Shown here in pieces: positions 1 through 9,912 of a DNA stretch of 64,000 bases. The stretch lies in NCBI GenBank assembly GCA_019155205.2, contig JAHNZQ020000010.1:2290092-2354091 (forward strand), in the 5' to 3' direction. The notes below the pieces were generated by a model. The model did not search any database, was not told where the DNA came from, and was given only the letters and a program-made list of their open reading frames with translations. A program made the translations under genes and the position numbers. Source of the stretch: Gracilaria vermiculophylla (lineage: Eukaryota; Rhodophyta; Florideophyceae; Gracilariales; Gracilariaceae). The stretch's first letter is position 1, and each line of letters opens with the position of its first letter.

Positions 1-681
1 TGCAATACTTACTTGCGATGCTACCAATGTTAGAACACTGGGTCAATGGTTGAGAACGTGAACGATGGTGACCAGCCGAGGAGAAGTCGGCAGGTCGACC
101 AGGGTTTATATAGAGAATCAGACCTTCCAAAATGAGGCCACAGTAAATGATTTCTACGGTACCCCTTTAGATGCACTAGCTATGAAACATCTGACTGCCA
201 GCTATGCAAAGTCGAAACGAATGTCCTTCATGGGACAGTTGTCCTTTGCAAGATGCTTCTAGAACATTCCGTCGTGGACACAATTCGGAGGCTTACATTG
301 ACAACAAGAGTGCCGATAGGGTCCTGTAAGGCCTATGACTTCAAACATAGCATGATGACATGGATTGTCAAACGTGTTTGTAAAGCCTGTCTGGGGCAAA
401 CAACACATCGAATAAAACTGCAATTCCACGAGGAATGCATCTAAGCTACGTAAAACCATATAATATCAAGTCTATTACTCATGATTCATATAAATAAAGC
501 ATAAAACAATGTAAATCCTAACACTCAGCCCCCGGCGCATCAGAAACCCGCTTCTGGGGCGCCGCTCCGATACTGGAGACTCCCGTACTCAGTTTTTCTG
601 AGTCCGACCGCCACTTGGCGGGTTGTGAGGACCCGCCAAAGCGGTCGATGGTCCAGCTTGATGATGCTGTTTTTGCTGATT
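1..681. other. No recognised gene; sequence beyond the gag ORF
   Basis: This stretch holds only short frames below about 65 codons, apart from the 3' end of a frame (518-913, minus) that overlaps the end of the gag ORF and runs 164 nt past its stop. That overlapping frame shows no protease, reverse transcriptase or integrase motif. A pol region would be expected here for a minus-strand retroelement but none is visible. I saw no long terminal repeat matching the 2.6-4.0 kb side. Confidence 0.5.
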
Positions 682-2598
682 CTAGGGTCGAGTCCCGTCC
701 TTCAACTGAAGGTAAGACCGGTTTGGGACACGTTCCCGTTCGGCGGGTGTTAGGGACTCGTACTGAGTAATCACCTTCGCCATTTCCCTGACTGTCAACG
801 TACAGTTGGGGGCGATATGATCTCGTCCATAGCAAATATGGCATATGAGGTAGTGAAAAAGGTCCGCGGCCTGCGGCTGACGACCCTGACGGGGCGGGTA
901 CGGATCCTTCCATCCCGGTCGGGTCTGGCGATATCCGCTAGAATGCGAGACGGGCAAGGCCAGCACGTGATTCCCGGAGTACAACGCAGGGTCCTTATCG
1001 TGCGCGGCGGTTTCCATCGTTGATGGTAGTTCTGTTGTTGGCACGGACGAAGCGCTCTGCACCAAATGCAGGTTGTCATGACGCTCAGGGGCTGTACCTC
1101 CTGACAGGGGAAGAGACGAACCCAGGCTCTCCACTTGAAGTAGTCGGGAGCGAGAGTTGATACGGGCACGAGCTTGGGCTGCATCCCCCTCCGCTTGGGC
1201 AAAATGCACCAGCTCGAGGTAGAAAATCCGCCGTTTCTGCCCGCGGAAACGGGCGACCAGCGTACGTATCGCCGGAGAAAAACCATCCACGAACATGGTA
1301 CACCGCTCTGCGGACGAGTAAACGTTTCCACACCTGTGGAAGGCCTTATTAAGGCGCGTAGAGTACAAAGTCTCCACTTCCCGGGGTAGTTGCTTGACGT
1401 CTCGCAGGGCGAGTATTGCGTCCTGTATTGCGTTACCGGTAGCGTACGACCTTAACAGGTATTGTACGGCCTCCGGCCGACAGGTCACACCACACTCTGA
1501 TGCACGGGTGGATCCTCGGACAGAATTGAACTGATCCTCGGCAAGTCCCGTCAGAAAGTAGGGTAGGGCGATGTACGCCTGCGCTTCCGACATGCACAAA
1601 ATGTCGGCCTCCGCCACGAAGCGGGCGAGGAAGTCCAATATAAGAATTGGGTCCTGCCCTGAGAACTTGTGAGCTCTCAGGGTGAGGTCGAGCCGCTTGA
1701 TGTGGTCCTTCACGCGACCAGTTCCACGTGGGCTTCTCTCCTCATTGGAGTCTTCCAACCGGCAGTACCGGTACGACGATAACTTCCGATACAACAAATT
1801 GGTCGGTTTCAATTCCTCGAGTCCAAGGTGCTTCCATCCTTTCGGTCGGCTTCGTTCCACACTTCGAGTGGTCTTAACGACACGCGAGCGTGACGAACGA
1901 TGGCGAAAACGTTCACCGTCACTTGCCGACGAATCGAACGAAACCTCTCCTTCCGGGGCTTCAGCCTCGGACGACGAGGAAGATGAAGAGTCGGGGTCTT
2001 TCTTGACCTTCTTCTTCTTATTGACCGGACGTTCCCGGAGACGACCGGACTGCCGGGAACGTTCAGAGAGCAGCACGCCGGGAGCGACAGCATCTGGGAT
2101 GATGGTCTGCTCGACCGTCTCAAGACGGGCTGCGACACGGTCCAGGCGTGTGGAGCACTGCTGTAGCAGTTCATCCAACATCTTTCGGTCGTCCAGAATT
2201 TTGTTAACATCAGACCGTAGCAAACGGACGTCAGTCGACATGTCCCGAACTCCGGCTTCGTCCAAACGCTGTCGGAGTTTGGTGATATCCTCCATAAGGG
2301 CGACCTGCGAACTTTGTAGGATTCGAACCTGAGCTTCAAGCTCACGGAGAGTCAACTCATCGGACTTCGATGACATGCCCTCGACCGCAGCAGCGGAAGT
2401 GACCGGTCCCGGAGCCGGTTGTCCGTCCCACGAACGGGTATTGCGTGATGTCCCACGTTGAGTTGCACTACCTGGAATCTCCAGGGCGTCCTTCAGCAAC
2501 GGAGGCAGGGTGGTTGGCAGCCCGGACGAACCAGGTGGGCCGGACGAGCCGGACGGAGACCCCTGTCTCGAGCAACCGTTGCGGTGGCGAGCAGACAT
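682..2598 (-). CDS. Retrotransposon Gag-like polyprotein with CCHC zinc knuckle
   Basis: Open frame of 638 codons that looks like the capsid/nucleocapsid protein of an LTR retroelement. The N-terminal third carries a predicted coiled coil (about residues 83-165, leucine-rich heptads), followed by a lysine run and a long serine/glutamate tract. The middle (about 300-460) resembles retrotransposon gag capsid domains (HKFSGQDPILILDFLARF and a downstream F-L-G pattern). Near residue 590 is a CX2CX4HX4C knuckle, CHICYGRDHIAPNC, which in the family binds nucleic acid. The frame is intact, unlike the other mobile elements in the window. No pol ORF follows on the same strand before the window edge, so this is a truncated element, a non-autonomous gag-only element or a domesticated Gag. 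The start is the first in-frame Met and is not independently supported. Confidence 0.75.
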   Translation of the reverse strand: MSARHRNGCSRQGSPSGSSGPPGSSGLPTTLPPLLKDALEIPGSATQRGTSRNTRSWDGQPAPGPVTSAAAVEGMSSKSDELTLRELEAQVRILQSSQVALMEDITKLRQRLDEAGVRDMSTDVRLLRSDVNKILDDRKMLDELLQQCSTRLDRVAARLETVEQTIIPDAVAPGVLLSERSRQSGRLRERPVNKKKKVKKDPDSSSSSSSEAEAPEGEVSFDSSASDGERFRHRSSRSRVVKTTRSVERSRPKGWKHLGLEELKPTNLLYRKLSSYRYCRLEDSNEERSPRGTGRVKDHIKRLDLTLRAHKFSGQDPILILDFLARFVAEADILCMSEAQAYIALPYFLTGLAEDQFNSVRGSTRASECGVTCRPEAVQYLLRSYATGNAIQDAILALRDVKQLPREVETLYSTRLNKAFHRCGNVYSSAERCTMFVDGFSPAIRTLVARFRGQKRRIFYLELVHFAQAEGDAAQARARINSRSRLLQVESLGSSLPLSGGTAPERHDNLHLVQSASSVPTTELPSTMETAAHDKDPALYSGNHVLALPVSHSSGYRQTRPGWKDPYPPRQGRQPQAADLFHYLICHICYGRDHIAPNCTLTVREMAKVITQYESLTPAERERVPNRSYLQLKDGTRP

Positions 2599-4012
2599 AC
2601 CTCACCGACACAGTCGGACAAATTCAACAGTGCAGAACAAACCGCAAAGCGGACGAAAAGAAAAACCGTTATAGCGGACTCCCCAACAGAGCGGATCGCG
2701 GAAACAATTCAGAATCGAACCAAGCGTTCGGGCAGCGAGCGAATTTCTAAGTCTGGAGACCACTTGTGGTGCAAACCGCGCAAGCGGGTGAGCACTGAAG
2801 GCATCCAACCTTGCTCCCTGGAATGGGTAGCAAAGGTGGTAGAGCTCCCTCGATAGGGTCGAAAAGCACCGGGCGTAACTCCGGACGACCCCTTCCTGAC
2901 TGGCAGTTGAGGGTGGGTGTGGCCGTCGACCGATGACGTCGGACGAAGTGAGCCGCGTGTCCACGAGCGGGAGTGTCCGTGTAAACGGTAGTACCAAAAA
3001 GAGGGCAACGACCCGAGCCACGATACGGGGCGCAAACTCGAGAGTCGAGTAGATAATATCCCATGAACGGGTAGAATGACCTGCCAAGCAGGGCGGAAAA
3101 TATGGACAGTACGACGGTATACAAACAACAGAAAACAAGAAAACAAACAAAGAAAAACAGTCCGTAACCACGGTAGAAGTGTCCTCGACGAAAGAGGTTG
3201 GTTGACCGTCCGTGTCTGCGGCGGAAACACCCGGTGAGGGTCTGGAGCCGTTCGCAAAGCGGTGAAGTCAGAGCCGAGATCCTCCTTGACGGAGGTTTAT
3301 TGTCGGCACGGTAGCTGTCGCTACTGTACTTAAACAGTTCGTAGAAATTACTAAATAAATTATAGAATCAACTAGCCATGACCAGAAGTGCTGGGAGTGC
3401 CCGTCCGCGTGTGTGGTGAATACCGGCTTGCAACGGCGCATCCTGGCGCCGCCCAAATGCACTACACGTGTGCCCAAAATACTACCCTTCACAGGGACAT
3501 CCCAACAATGGGTCCGGGAGCCACTGTAGTTCATACAACAGGTGTCACCGCCGGGAAAATTACCCAAGTCATATGAGACACGGGGGCGGCAATCCACAAA
3601 AGCGGCGGTTGCACTACAGTAATTACCCGCACAAAGTAACTAAAATAAATATAAACTCTACCCTCTCTTAAGAATACTGTAACGCACGCGGGCCGAATTA
3701 TGGACCAGGTGGCTCAGTTAGTAAAATACGAGCCCTCCTTAGGAACATCACACCATAAACCTACACCACCATATTTCCTTAGGAGCCACTGTACTACAGT
3801 CGTAGTCTTCTTTGGATACTCTTTGCCATTTTCTGTCGGCTAATGGAGTCGTAGATAATGGCCATGCGGTGACATACATCTGAAAAGCTGGCTGCTTGTG
3901 AATGAATTTCTGTGACCAAAGTGCGGTTTGCTTTCACACAAAAACAGTTGTGCATCAGTTTTATCAAGCAAAACTTCAAGATATCGTTTTCATCGGCTGT
4001 AGCGATGAACAT
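2599..4012. other. Gag 5' flank and spacer; no recognised gene
   Basis: This region contains the probable leader of the minus-strand gag element and the spacer up to the chromovirus 5' LTR. Overlapping frames of 100-190 codons on both strands (for example 2602-3171 minus) match nothing I recognise and overlap one another. No clear LTR boundary or primer-binding site could be placed. Confidence 0.4.
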
Positions 4013-4157
4013 TGTCCTGCTACCCTGCAGCTTGGATGCCGCCATAAGGCGCGACATCCAATTACCGGCCGTCATTCAAGGCCCCCGAATTGTTTTTTAA
4101 CCCAGCGTAATTCCAGCCCTCCTTCGCTCTTCTGTCTACTGCACCGCCGGTAGGTAC
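4013..4157 (+). repeat. 5' LTR of the chromovirus
   Basis: Direct repeat of 8733-8877 with six mismatches over about 145 bp. Five mismatches are transitions, and in all five this copy carries the A or T. The one transversion lies seven bases before the end. The copy starts TGTCCTGC and matches the 3' copy as far as GGTAC; the final A of the 3' copy is a G here. Confidence 0.9.
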
Positions 4158-4176
4158 GCAGCCAAGTCTCAAGCCT

Positions 4177-5133
4177 GTGTCTTTGCGATCCTGCTTTCCG
4201 GCCACATTCCTACAATCTCTCGTCCGTGCACGCATGTTTGGTGCCGAAGTCACTGAAGTCTCTCAGCTGATGGACGAACTGATCAAGTCAAAGTTGGAAT
4301 CATTCGCCGCAGGAACAAAAACCGTTTCTGCAGAACAAGCTCTCGCGGATGTGAAGATGCACGTCCATCTCGACGCCTCCGAGCCTGATGCACGCCTACG
4401 CATCATGATGCTTTCTGCTTCCTACCTGGAACTCTGCGAGAAGCGCGGATGGAAATTTGTCGAGAAGGCACCCAAGGCTGCTATCAAGCACATCACCTCC
4501 ATGCTGCAGCGTCCTCGTCTCAAGCAGCGAGTCGAGGACGCCTTGGAGCTCGAACAATCCGACCTCGAAGATAAGCACTTTGAATTCATGGAATTCCTTT
4601 CCGAGAAGGCTATCATCTTCGAAGAGGTCCACCCACTTCGGGAGTACCGGGCCATAACCCATTCCGAAGGCATCAAGTGCCGCAAGAAGAACTGTAAGAA
4701 ATCCGGATGCAAAACGCATGGCTCCGGCTCAAGTTCAACGGACAAGGACAAGTCCACATCATCCAATGGATCCAAAAGGGCGCTGCCAGAATGCCTCCAT
4801 CCCGAGTACGACAAGTGTCATCTTGTCAAGGACTGTCCCAACACCTCAGCGGAGCTTGCCAAAAAGCTCCTCGAAGACAGTCGCAAGAAGAAGAGCGACA
4901 ACAAACCACCCAAGGTCTCTGTTGTCGTTTGTGAGGATGCTGGATCTTCGATGGCTCCTCAATGCTCAAGTGACGCATCGTCCTCCAATTCTAATACTTT
5001 TGCTGTCATCGATGCAGAAATCGGCGGTCACACATTCACGTGCCGCATCGACTCAGGAGCTGATATCGTCGCTATCTCTGAGCCATTCGTCAATTTTCTC
5101 GGCGACAAAGGCGTCTACCTACCTACCATCTGA
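4177..5133 (+). pseudogene. Chromovirus Gag plus start of aspartic protease
   Basis: Frame of 318 codons just inside the 5' LTR. The first half is an alpha-helical gag-like region rich in Leu/Glu/Lys. A Cys/His-rich stretch near residue 208 (CLHPEYDKCHLVKDC) could be a degenerate nucleic-acid-binding knuckle but does not fit the canonical CCHC spacing. From about residue 280 the pattern FAVIDAEIGG...CRIDSGADIVAIS is the retropepsin start with the catalytic DSGA motif. The frame stops at 5131-5133 inside the protease, followed by another stop about 15 nt later. Beyond those stops the same frame still encodes recognisable protease-like sequence (FDGRSVNCHGKVEIS, from 5161), so this is decay and not the natural end. 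The start codon is the first Met after the LTR and is approximate. Confidence 0.8.
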
Positions 5134-8100
5134 CCCTCGACCACCTAATCGATCCAAGCTTTCGATGGTCGCTCTGTCAATTGCCACGGCAAAGTCGAGA
5201 TCAGTACGATCCTTCAGACTGTCGATGGCCCCTGTCGCCTTCGAAACATCAAGGCACAAACCATGCCGGATCAAAGTGACTACATCAAACCGGTGGGGTG
5301 AGATTTGCCTGTGGAATCCCATCCTCACCCGCTCCAGCCTGGAAGTTAAGGACTTCGTTGCCAAAAATATCGAACGTCTCTCGTCCATTGACTTTTGCGA
5401 AGTCCATTCCGAAAAAACATCCACCAAAGTCGGCAAGTTGGGTCTCAAGGCCATATCTCAGCAAGTCGATGCAGACGCATCCGACAGCCTTGACGACTCT
5501 CATCACCTCCATTCGAGCCATCTGTGCTCGATGATGGCCAACGGCGATTTTCCGTTGAAAGACGGTGACGACATCAACTACAAGGACGTCGAAGTCGGTG
5601 AGCAAGACACTGAAAAGCTCGACTCAGCGATTCAGCTTATGATCGATCGAGCTGCCAAGAAGCTCCCAAATGACCTTCATCCCACATTTCAGGACTTAGT
5701 CACGAGCTTCAAGGACATCTTCCGTATTCGCCTCGGAAAAGATCCTCCTGTCTCTGCTCCACCAATGGTCATCGAGCTCGAGGGCTCCGAGCGACCGATC
5801 AAGGTCCGCCAGCGCACGTACTCGCCTGAGCAGCTGATGTTCCTGAAAAAGAAGGTCGACGAACTCGAAAAAGCTGGATATATGTACCAGAACAACTCTT
5901 CTAAGTGGGCTTGGGCTCCACTCATTGTTTCGAAAACCGGCAAAGAAGGATTCCGTTTCACAGTCGACCTCCGGCCTATCAACGCTTAGACAGAACTCAA
6001 CGTCTGGCCTATGCCAATTGCAGAACCAATGCTCGCTCGACTCTCTTGTAGCAAGCTATGGTTCAGCATCGTCTTTACCCATGGATACTGGCGATTCCCA
6101 CTCGATAAGGACTCACAGGAATGCCAATCGTTCCACACTCCGTTCGGTGTCTATACGCCAACACGAGTTCTTCACGGCGCCAAGAATTCTGGAATTTCTT
6201 TCCAATCCTCCATGAAAGCGATGTTTAGACATATCAATATCCTCCTCTACATCGATGACGTACTTGGGTATGCCAAAACCCCCTCTGAGCTCCTGGACAA
6301 ACTGCGCGCAACCTTCACCATCTACCAGGAAAATGGCCTTAACCTCCAACCAGAAAAATGCGAGCTTGTTGCATCGGAAGTACAGTTCTGAGGGAGAATT
6401 ATCAGCAAAATCGGAATCAAGTTCTATCCCCATCAGTACGAAGCTCTGACTTCCATGTCTCCTCCTACTACCGTTGGCGCTCTAATAGAACTGGTCCATG
6501 GCTCAAACTGGATGCTGACCGCGATACCCACCTTCGCTCAACTTATCGGTCCGCTCCACAACTTGCTCGAAGAAAACTACACGGTGTTTAAGACCCGGAA
6601 AAAGTCCCGTCTTATTAATCGGCCTCTCTCGGCATGAGGGGACGAGCATCATACTGCCTTTATATCCCTCGTTCAGGCAATCAAGGAGCAAGAAAAGCTG
6701 GCGACAGCTGATCCAGAAAAACGACTCTGTCTCTTCACAGATGCTTCCACAACGCATTGGTCTGGAATTCTCACCGAAGTTTCGATGTCTGAATTCAATT
6801 CAGGCAAAGAACTGCAGAAATGGGCACACGAGCCAATCGCGTTCATTTCTGGTACCTTCCGTGGTTCCTCCATACATTGAACCTCCCCGGAGAAAGAGTC
6901 ATACGATGTCGTGGCATCCGCAATTCGACTGGCACATATACTCGTGGTATGCCTAGAGTTCTCCCTGTTCACCGATCACAAGAACATCCTGTACATGCTC
7001 GCTCCGTCTCGCTTTCAAGCAAACGTGGCGAGGCACATTGTGCGCAAAGTTCACCGTTGGGCTTTTCGTCTGTCAGAGTTCAACTTCACGGTCGAACACA
7101 TCGCAGGAGAGAACAATGTGTGGGCTGACATGCTTACACGCTGGGCTGCTCCGTCAAACGCCACGTTCCCCGCCCACCAAAGTACTGCACTCCGTGCACC
7201 GCTCATCACGTCTATGGCTGATACTCCTGATCTTCCCTCTTTGGAAGTTATCCCTGAGTCACAGAATCGCACTTCTCCACCAGCCAACTCTGGCTACACG
7301 TTGACAGATGACTCTGTCTCCGTGTGGAAGAATGCACAGGGCAAACTGTACGTTCCTCCAGATGACGAACAGGTACATCTTCGCATCTGCGTGGCTGCCC
7401 ACTATAGACTTGGCGGACATCGAGGGTATTCGATAACCTGCACTGTCATCAAAGACAAGCTTTACTGGCCAACTATTGACGCCGACGTCAAGGGCCTTGT
7501 TCAAAGCTGTCTCGTTTGCCTCCTGTCAGCCAGTGGTGACAAGGTGCCACGCCCCCTCGGACACCAGCTTCATGCTGAGCGAGTTGGCGAATTCCTTCAA
7601 TTCGACTACCTATACATTGGCGAGTCAAGAACACAAGACGAGTACGTCCTCATACTTAAGGATGACTTCTCTGGATACGTGTTCCTCCGTCCTTTCAAAT
7701 CAGCAAATGCCGAGAACATTGCCAATACCTTGCTGGAGCATTTCTCAACATTCAATCCTGTGCTTGATTGGTATTCGGACCAAGGTCGTAACTTCCAGAA
7801 CAAAATGTTCGAGATCCTCGCATCAGCCTTCGGGTGCAAGCACCGTTTCTCGACCGCCTACGTACCATGGTCAACCGGTACTGTTGAATCCGTTTGCAAG
7901 CAGTTCCTCCGAGTCATGCGCGCTCTTAGTTCCGAGCTCCGCATAGCGGAGTCTGCTTGGCCTGTTGTTGTGCCATCTATCCAGAGCGTCATCAACAACT
8001 CGCCGTCTCGCCACCTGGACAAACGCACTCCTATTGAGGTTCATAGCCGCATGAAACCTAGGAATCCCCTGTCCATAGCTTTGGTTTCACTACAGACTCG

Positions 8101-8716
8101 CGAAGTGGACTCTGCCAAGCAAGTCGCTATCCTGTGCAAGCTCAAGATCGACGAGATGCTTCATGTTCTCGACCAGATGCACGAGTCTGTCAACGAATCT
8201 CTATCCGTGTCTCGAACTCAAGCAGTGGGTCGCCACAACGCCGAGACACACGTACGTCCTTTCAAACCTACTGTGGGAGACTATGTTGTCGTTGCTCGAG
8301 CTCGTGGCCCTTGGACTAAGATGTCATGCAACTGGGTCGGACCTCGTCGAATCACCCAGAATCTCTCCGACTTCATCGTCGAAGTCGAGCACCTGCTGAC
8401 CGAAGACAAGGAATTCCTACTCGTCTCCCTAGTCAAGCCGTACGCCGACTCATCAGTTGGCACTCCTGTCGAGATGCGCGACATCGCAGACTTTACAGAT
8501 AGAGTCTGGTGCGCCGTCGACAAGATCAAGGACGTCGACAAAACTCAGGACTCATTCGAAGTCCTTGTCAGTTAGAAAGGTCTGCCAACCGCCGGAGACT
8601 CATGGAAGCCTCTTCCCGCCATGTTCGTGGACATCCCTTCCAAGGTTTGCGACTTCTTCAAACGTCGCAGATCTACAGTCGCATTTTGCGACGCTAAGCG
8701 TTCCATCGGCCTCTGA
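5134..8716 (+). pseudogene. Chromovirus pol: protease end, reverse transcriptase, RNase H, integrase, chromodomain
   Basis: The protease remainder is in the gag frame to about 5300, where a one-base shift moves the coding sense into the second frame. From there a single frame runs to the stop at 8714-8716 with five internal stops: TAG 5987, TGA 6389, TGA 6635, TGA 6878 and TAG 8573. Reverse transcriptase spans about 5800-6400 with the catalytic YIDD near 6248. RNase H follows, with LFTDAS near 6730 and the chromovirus-typical LFTDHKN near 6968 and ENNVWADMLTRW near 7110. Integrase has the HHCC zinc module (about 7370-7530) and a DDE core: FDYLYIG (7600), DQGRNF (7780) and the TVES glutamate (7885). 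The end shows NWVGP...VSLVKPYAD, a GPY/F-like module. A chromodomain-like FEVLVS follows; it is interrupted by TAG 8573 and then resumes KGLPTAGDSWKPLP. The last ORF, 6911-8575, is 554 codons long and carries most of integrase intact. Confidence 0.88.
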
Positions 8717-8723
8717 GCCGACC

Positions 8724-8732
8724 GTGGGGGAC
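8724..8732 (+). other. Polypurine tract candidate of the chromovirus
   Basis: GTGGGGGAC lies immediately upstream of the first base of the 3' LTR. This is the position where plus-strand priming occurs in LTR elements. It is short and contains a pyrimidine, so this is a positional inference. Confidence 0.5.
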
Positions 8733-8878
8733 TGTCCTGCCACCCTGCAGCTTGGATGCCGCCATAAGGCGCGGCATCCAATTACCGGCCGTCATTCAAG
8801 GCCCCCGAACTGTTTTTTGACCCAGCGTAATTCCAGCCCTCCTTCGCTCCTCTGTCTACTGCACCGCCGGTCGGTACA
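8733..8878 (+). repeat. 3' LTR of the chromovirus
   Basis: 146-bp direct repeat of the segment at 4013, starting TGTCCTGC and ending GGTACA, which fits the TG...CA rule for LTR ends. Because it keeps C or G at all five transition differences, it is probably nearer the ancestral sequence than the 5' copy. Confidence 0.9.
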
Positions 8879-9912
8879 GGGGCCTGAAGCGAGTGCTAGC
8901 GCCCTTCCACCTGGGGCTACCAGACGAAGGCAGGCGAAGCTCTGAAAAAGTCCTCCGACAGAGCCGCTGAAAAAGTTCGCGAACAAGACGCGGACACCCC
9001 TCGCGCCTGTGAAGCCGGACGTCTCCTTCTGCACTCTTACTGGGAGGAGTCAGTGGCCCGTCGCAAGACACAAGCGGCGTCGTATTGCTTTTGCACCACG
9101 CTCCGCCTCCACCTCTCGTTATGCCAGCCACGTGGATCGACACGCAACAAACATATTTAAAATTTTCCGCGATTATTGGCTGCGGTAAGCTTAAATGTTT
9201 AAATTATCATCCTTGTACTGGTTTATGAACACTCGGGGAACAGAAGAGCGGGTCGGTAAAATGACGGAGGGAAAAAACCTTAGTTTATTTGAACTCGCCA
9301 ATTTTGGCAGTCTACTGAACTAGCTATCCAAAACATGGTTACTTCAAACAAAGTACATTTAAATCACAAAAACATACACATTTTGAAATAATGATCCAAA
9401 CGCTCAGGAAAAATAATCATTGCCGTTTGTGTTCAAAAAGCACCGGCTAAAGTAAGATGTTCAGCAGTATAACGGTTTAATTAATACAGAGAAGCACACA
9501 TAAAATTGGTTCTGTTTACCAACTATCGATATTATGAAATGGCTTGTAAGATATCTGCATCGTAATTTGAGAGAGATTTTATGGTGCATATTACCTCGAA
9601 AAATGTACAAGGAGAAAAGCAGTATTATTCTGTAACAGACTTGAAAGAGGTTGTTCTGAAAGAATGGAATTAAATAAATCATGAAATTCTGGTATAATTG
9701 TTCAAAGCTATGCAAAACGGTTGCATCAAAATTCTGCAAAAGAGTAAAAAAAAGACCAAATATTGAAATGTTATTGTATTAAAGTATATTTGAATTTCAA
9801 AATATTGGGCTTTTCATTTGCCCAGCTAATTTTGAATAGATCTGGCATATTTTAAAACCAATTGGCGTTTTCGGCACGTAACTGTGAGCTTCATATTAAA
9901 TGCAGGCTTGTA
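8879..9912. other. Spacer between retroelement and Tc1 element; no gene seen
   Basis: The first 280 bases are GC-rich and look like the host sequence into which the LTR element inserted. From about 9150 the base composition turns sharply AT-rich and stays so into the Tc1 element. No frame longer than about 95 codons and no recognisable domain is present. Confidence 0.5.

Larger units (their letters stand above)
4013..8878 (+). mobile_element. Ty3/gypsy chromovirus-type LTR retrotransposon, inactivated
   Basis: A complete but dead LTR retroelement of about 4.87 kb. Two near-identical direct repeats of about 145 bp (4013-4157 and 8733-8878) begin TGTCCTGC and bound gag, aspartic protease, reverse transcriptase, RNase H, integrase and a chromodomain-like tail in that order. 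A purine-rich stretch, GTGGGGGAC, sits directly before the 3' LTR, as expected for a polypurine tract. The order RT-RNaseH-integrase and the integrase GPY/F-like and chromodomain-like C terminus place it in the Ty3/gypsy chromoviruses. I found no convincing target-site duplication next to the LTRs. The coding region carries stops in the protease region, a frameshift near 5300 and five in-frame stops in pol. Confidence 0.92.

Noticed and set aside
3699..3760. tRNA-like string GGTGGCTCAGTTAGTAAAATACGAGCC
   Set aside because: It resembles a D-arm, with GGCTC pairing GAGCC, but no anticodon stem, T-loop GGTTCGA-type box or acceptor stem follows.
5100..5310. Programmed frameshift between protease and reverse transcriptase
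   Set aside because: The shift near 5300 falls within protease-like sequence and is accompanied by two nearby stops (5131 and 5146), with no slippery heptamer seen, so ordinary mutation fits better.
5987..8575. UGA read as tryptophan in the chromovirus pol
   Set aside because: Three of the five pol stops are TGA, but two are TAG, and host genes here (TAF4, NUF2, SF3B1) end at TGA. Mutational decay is simpler.
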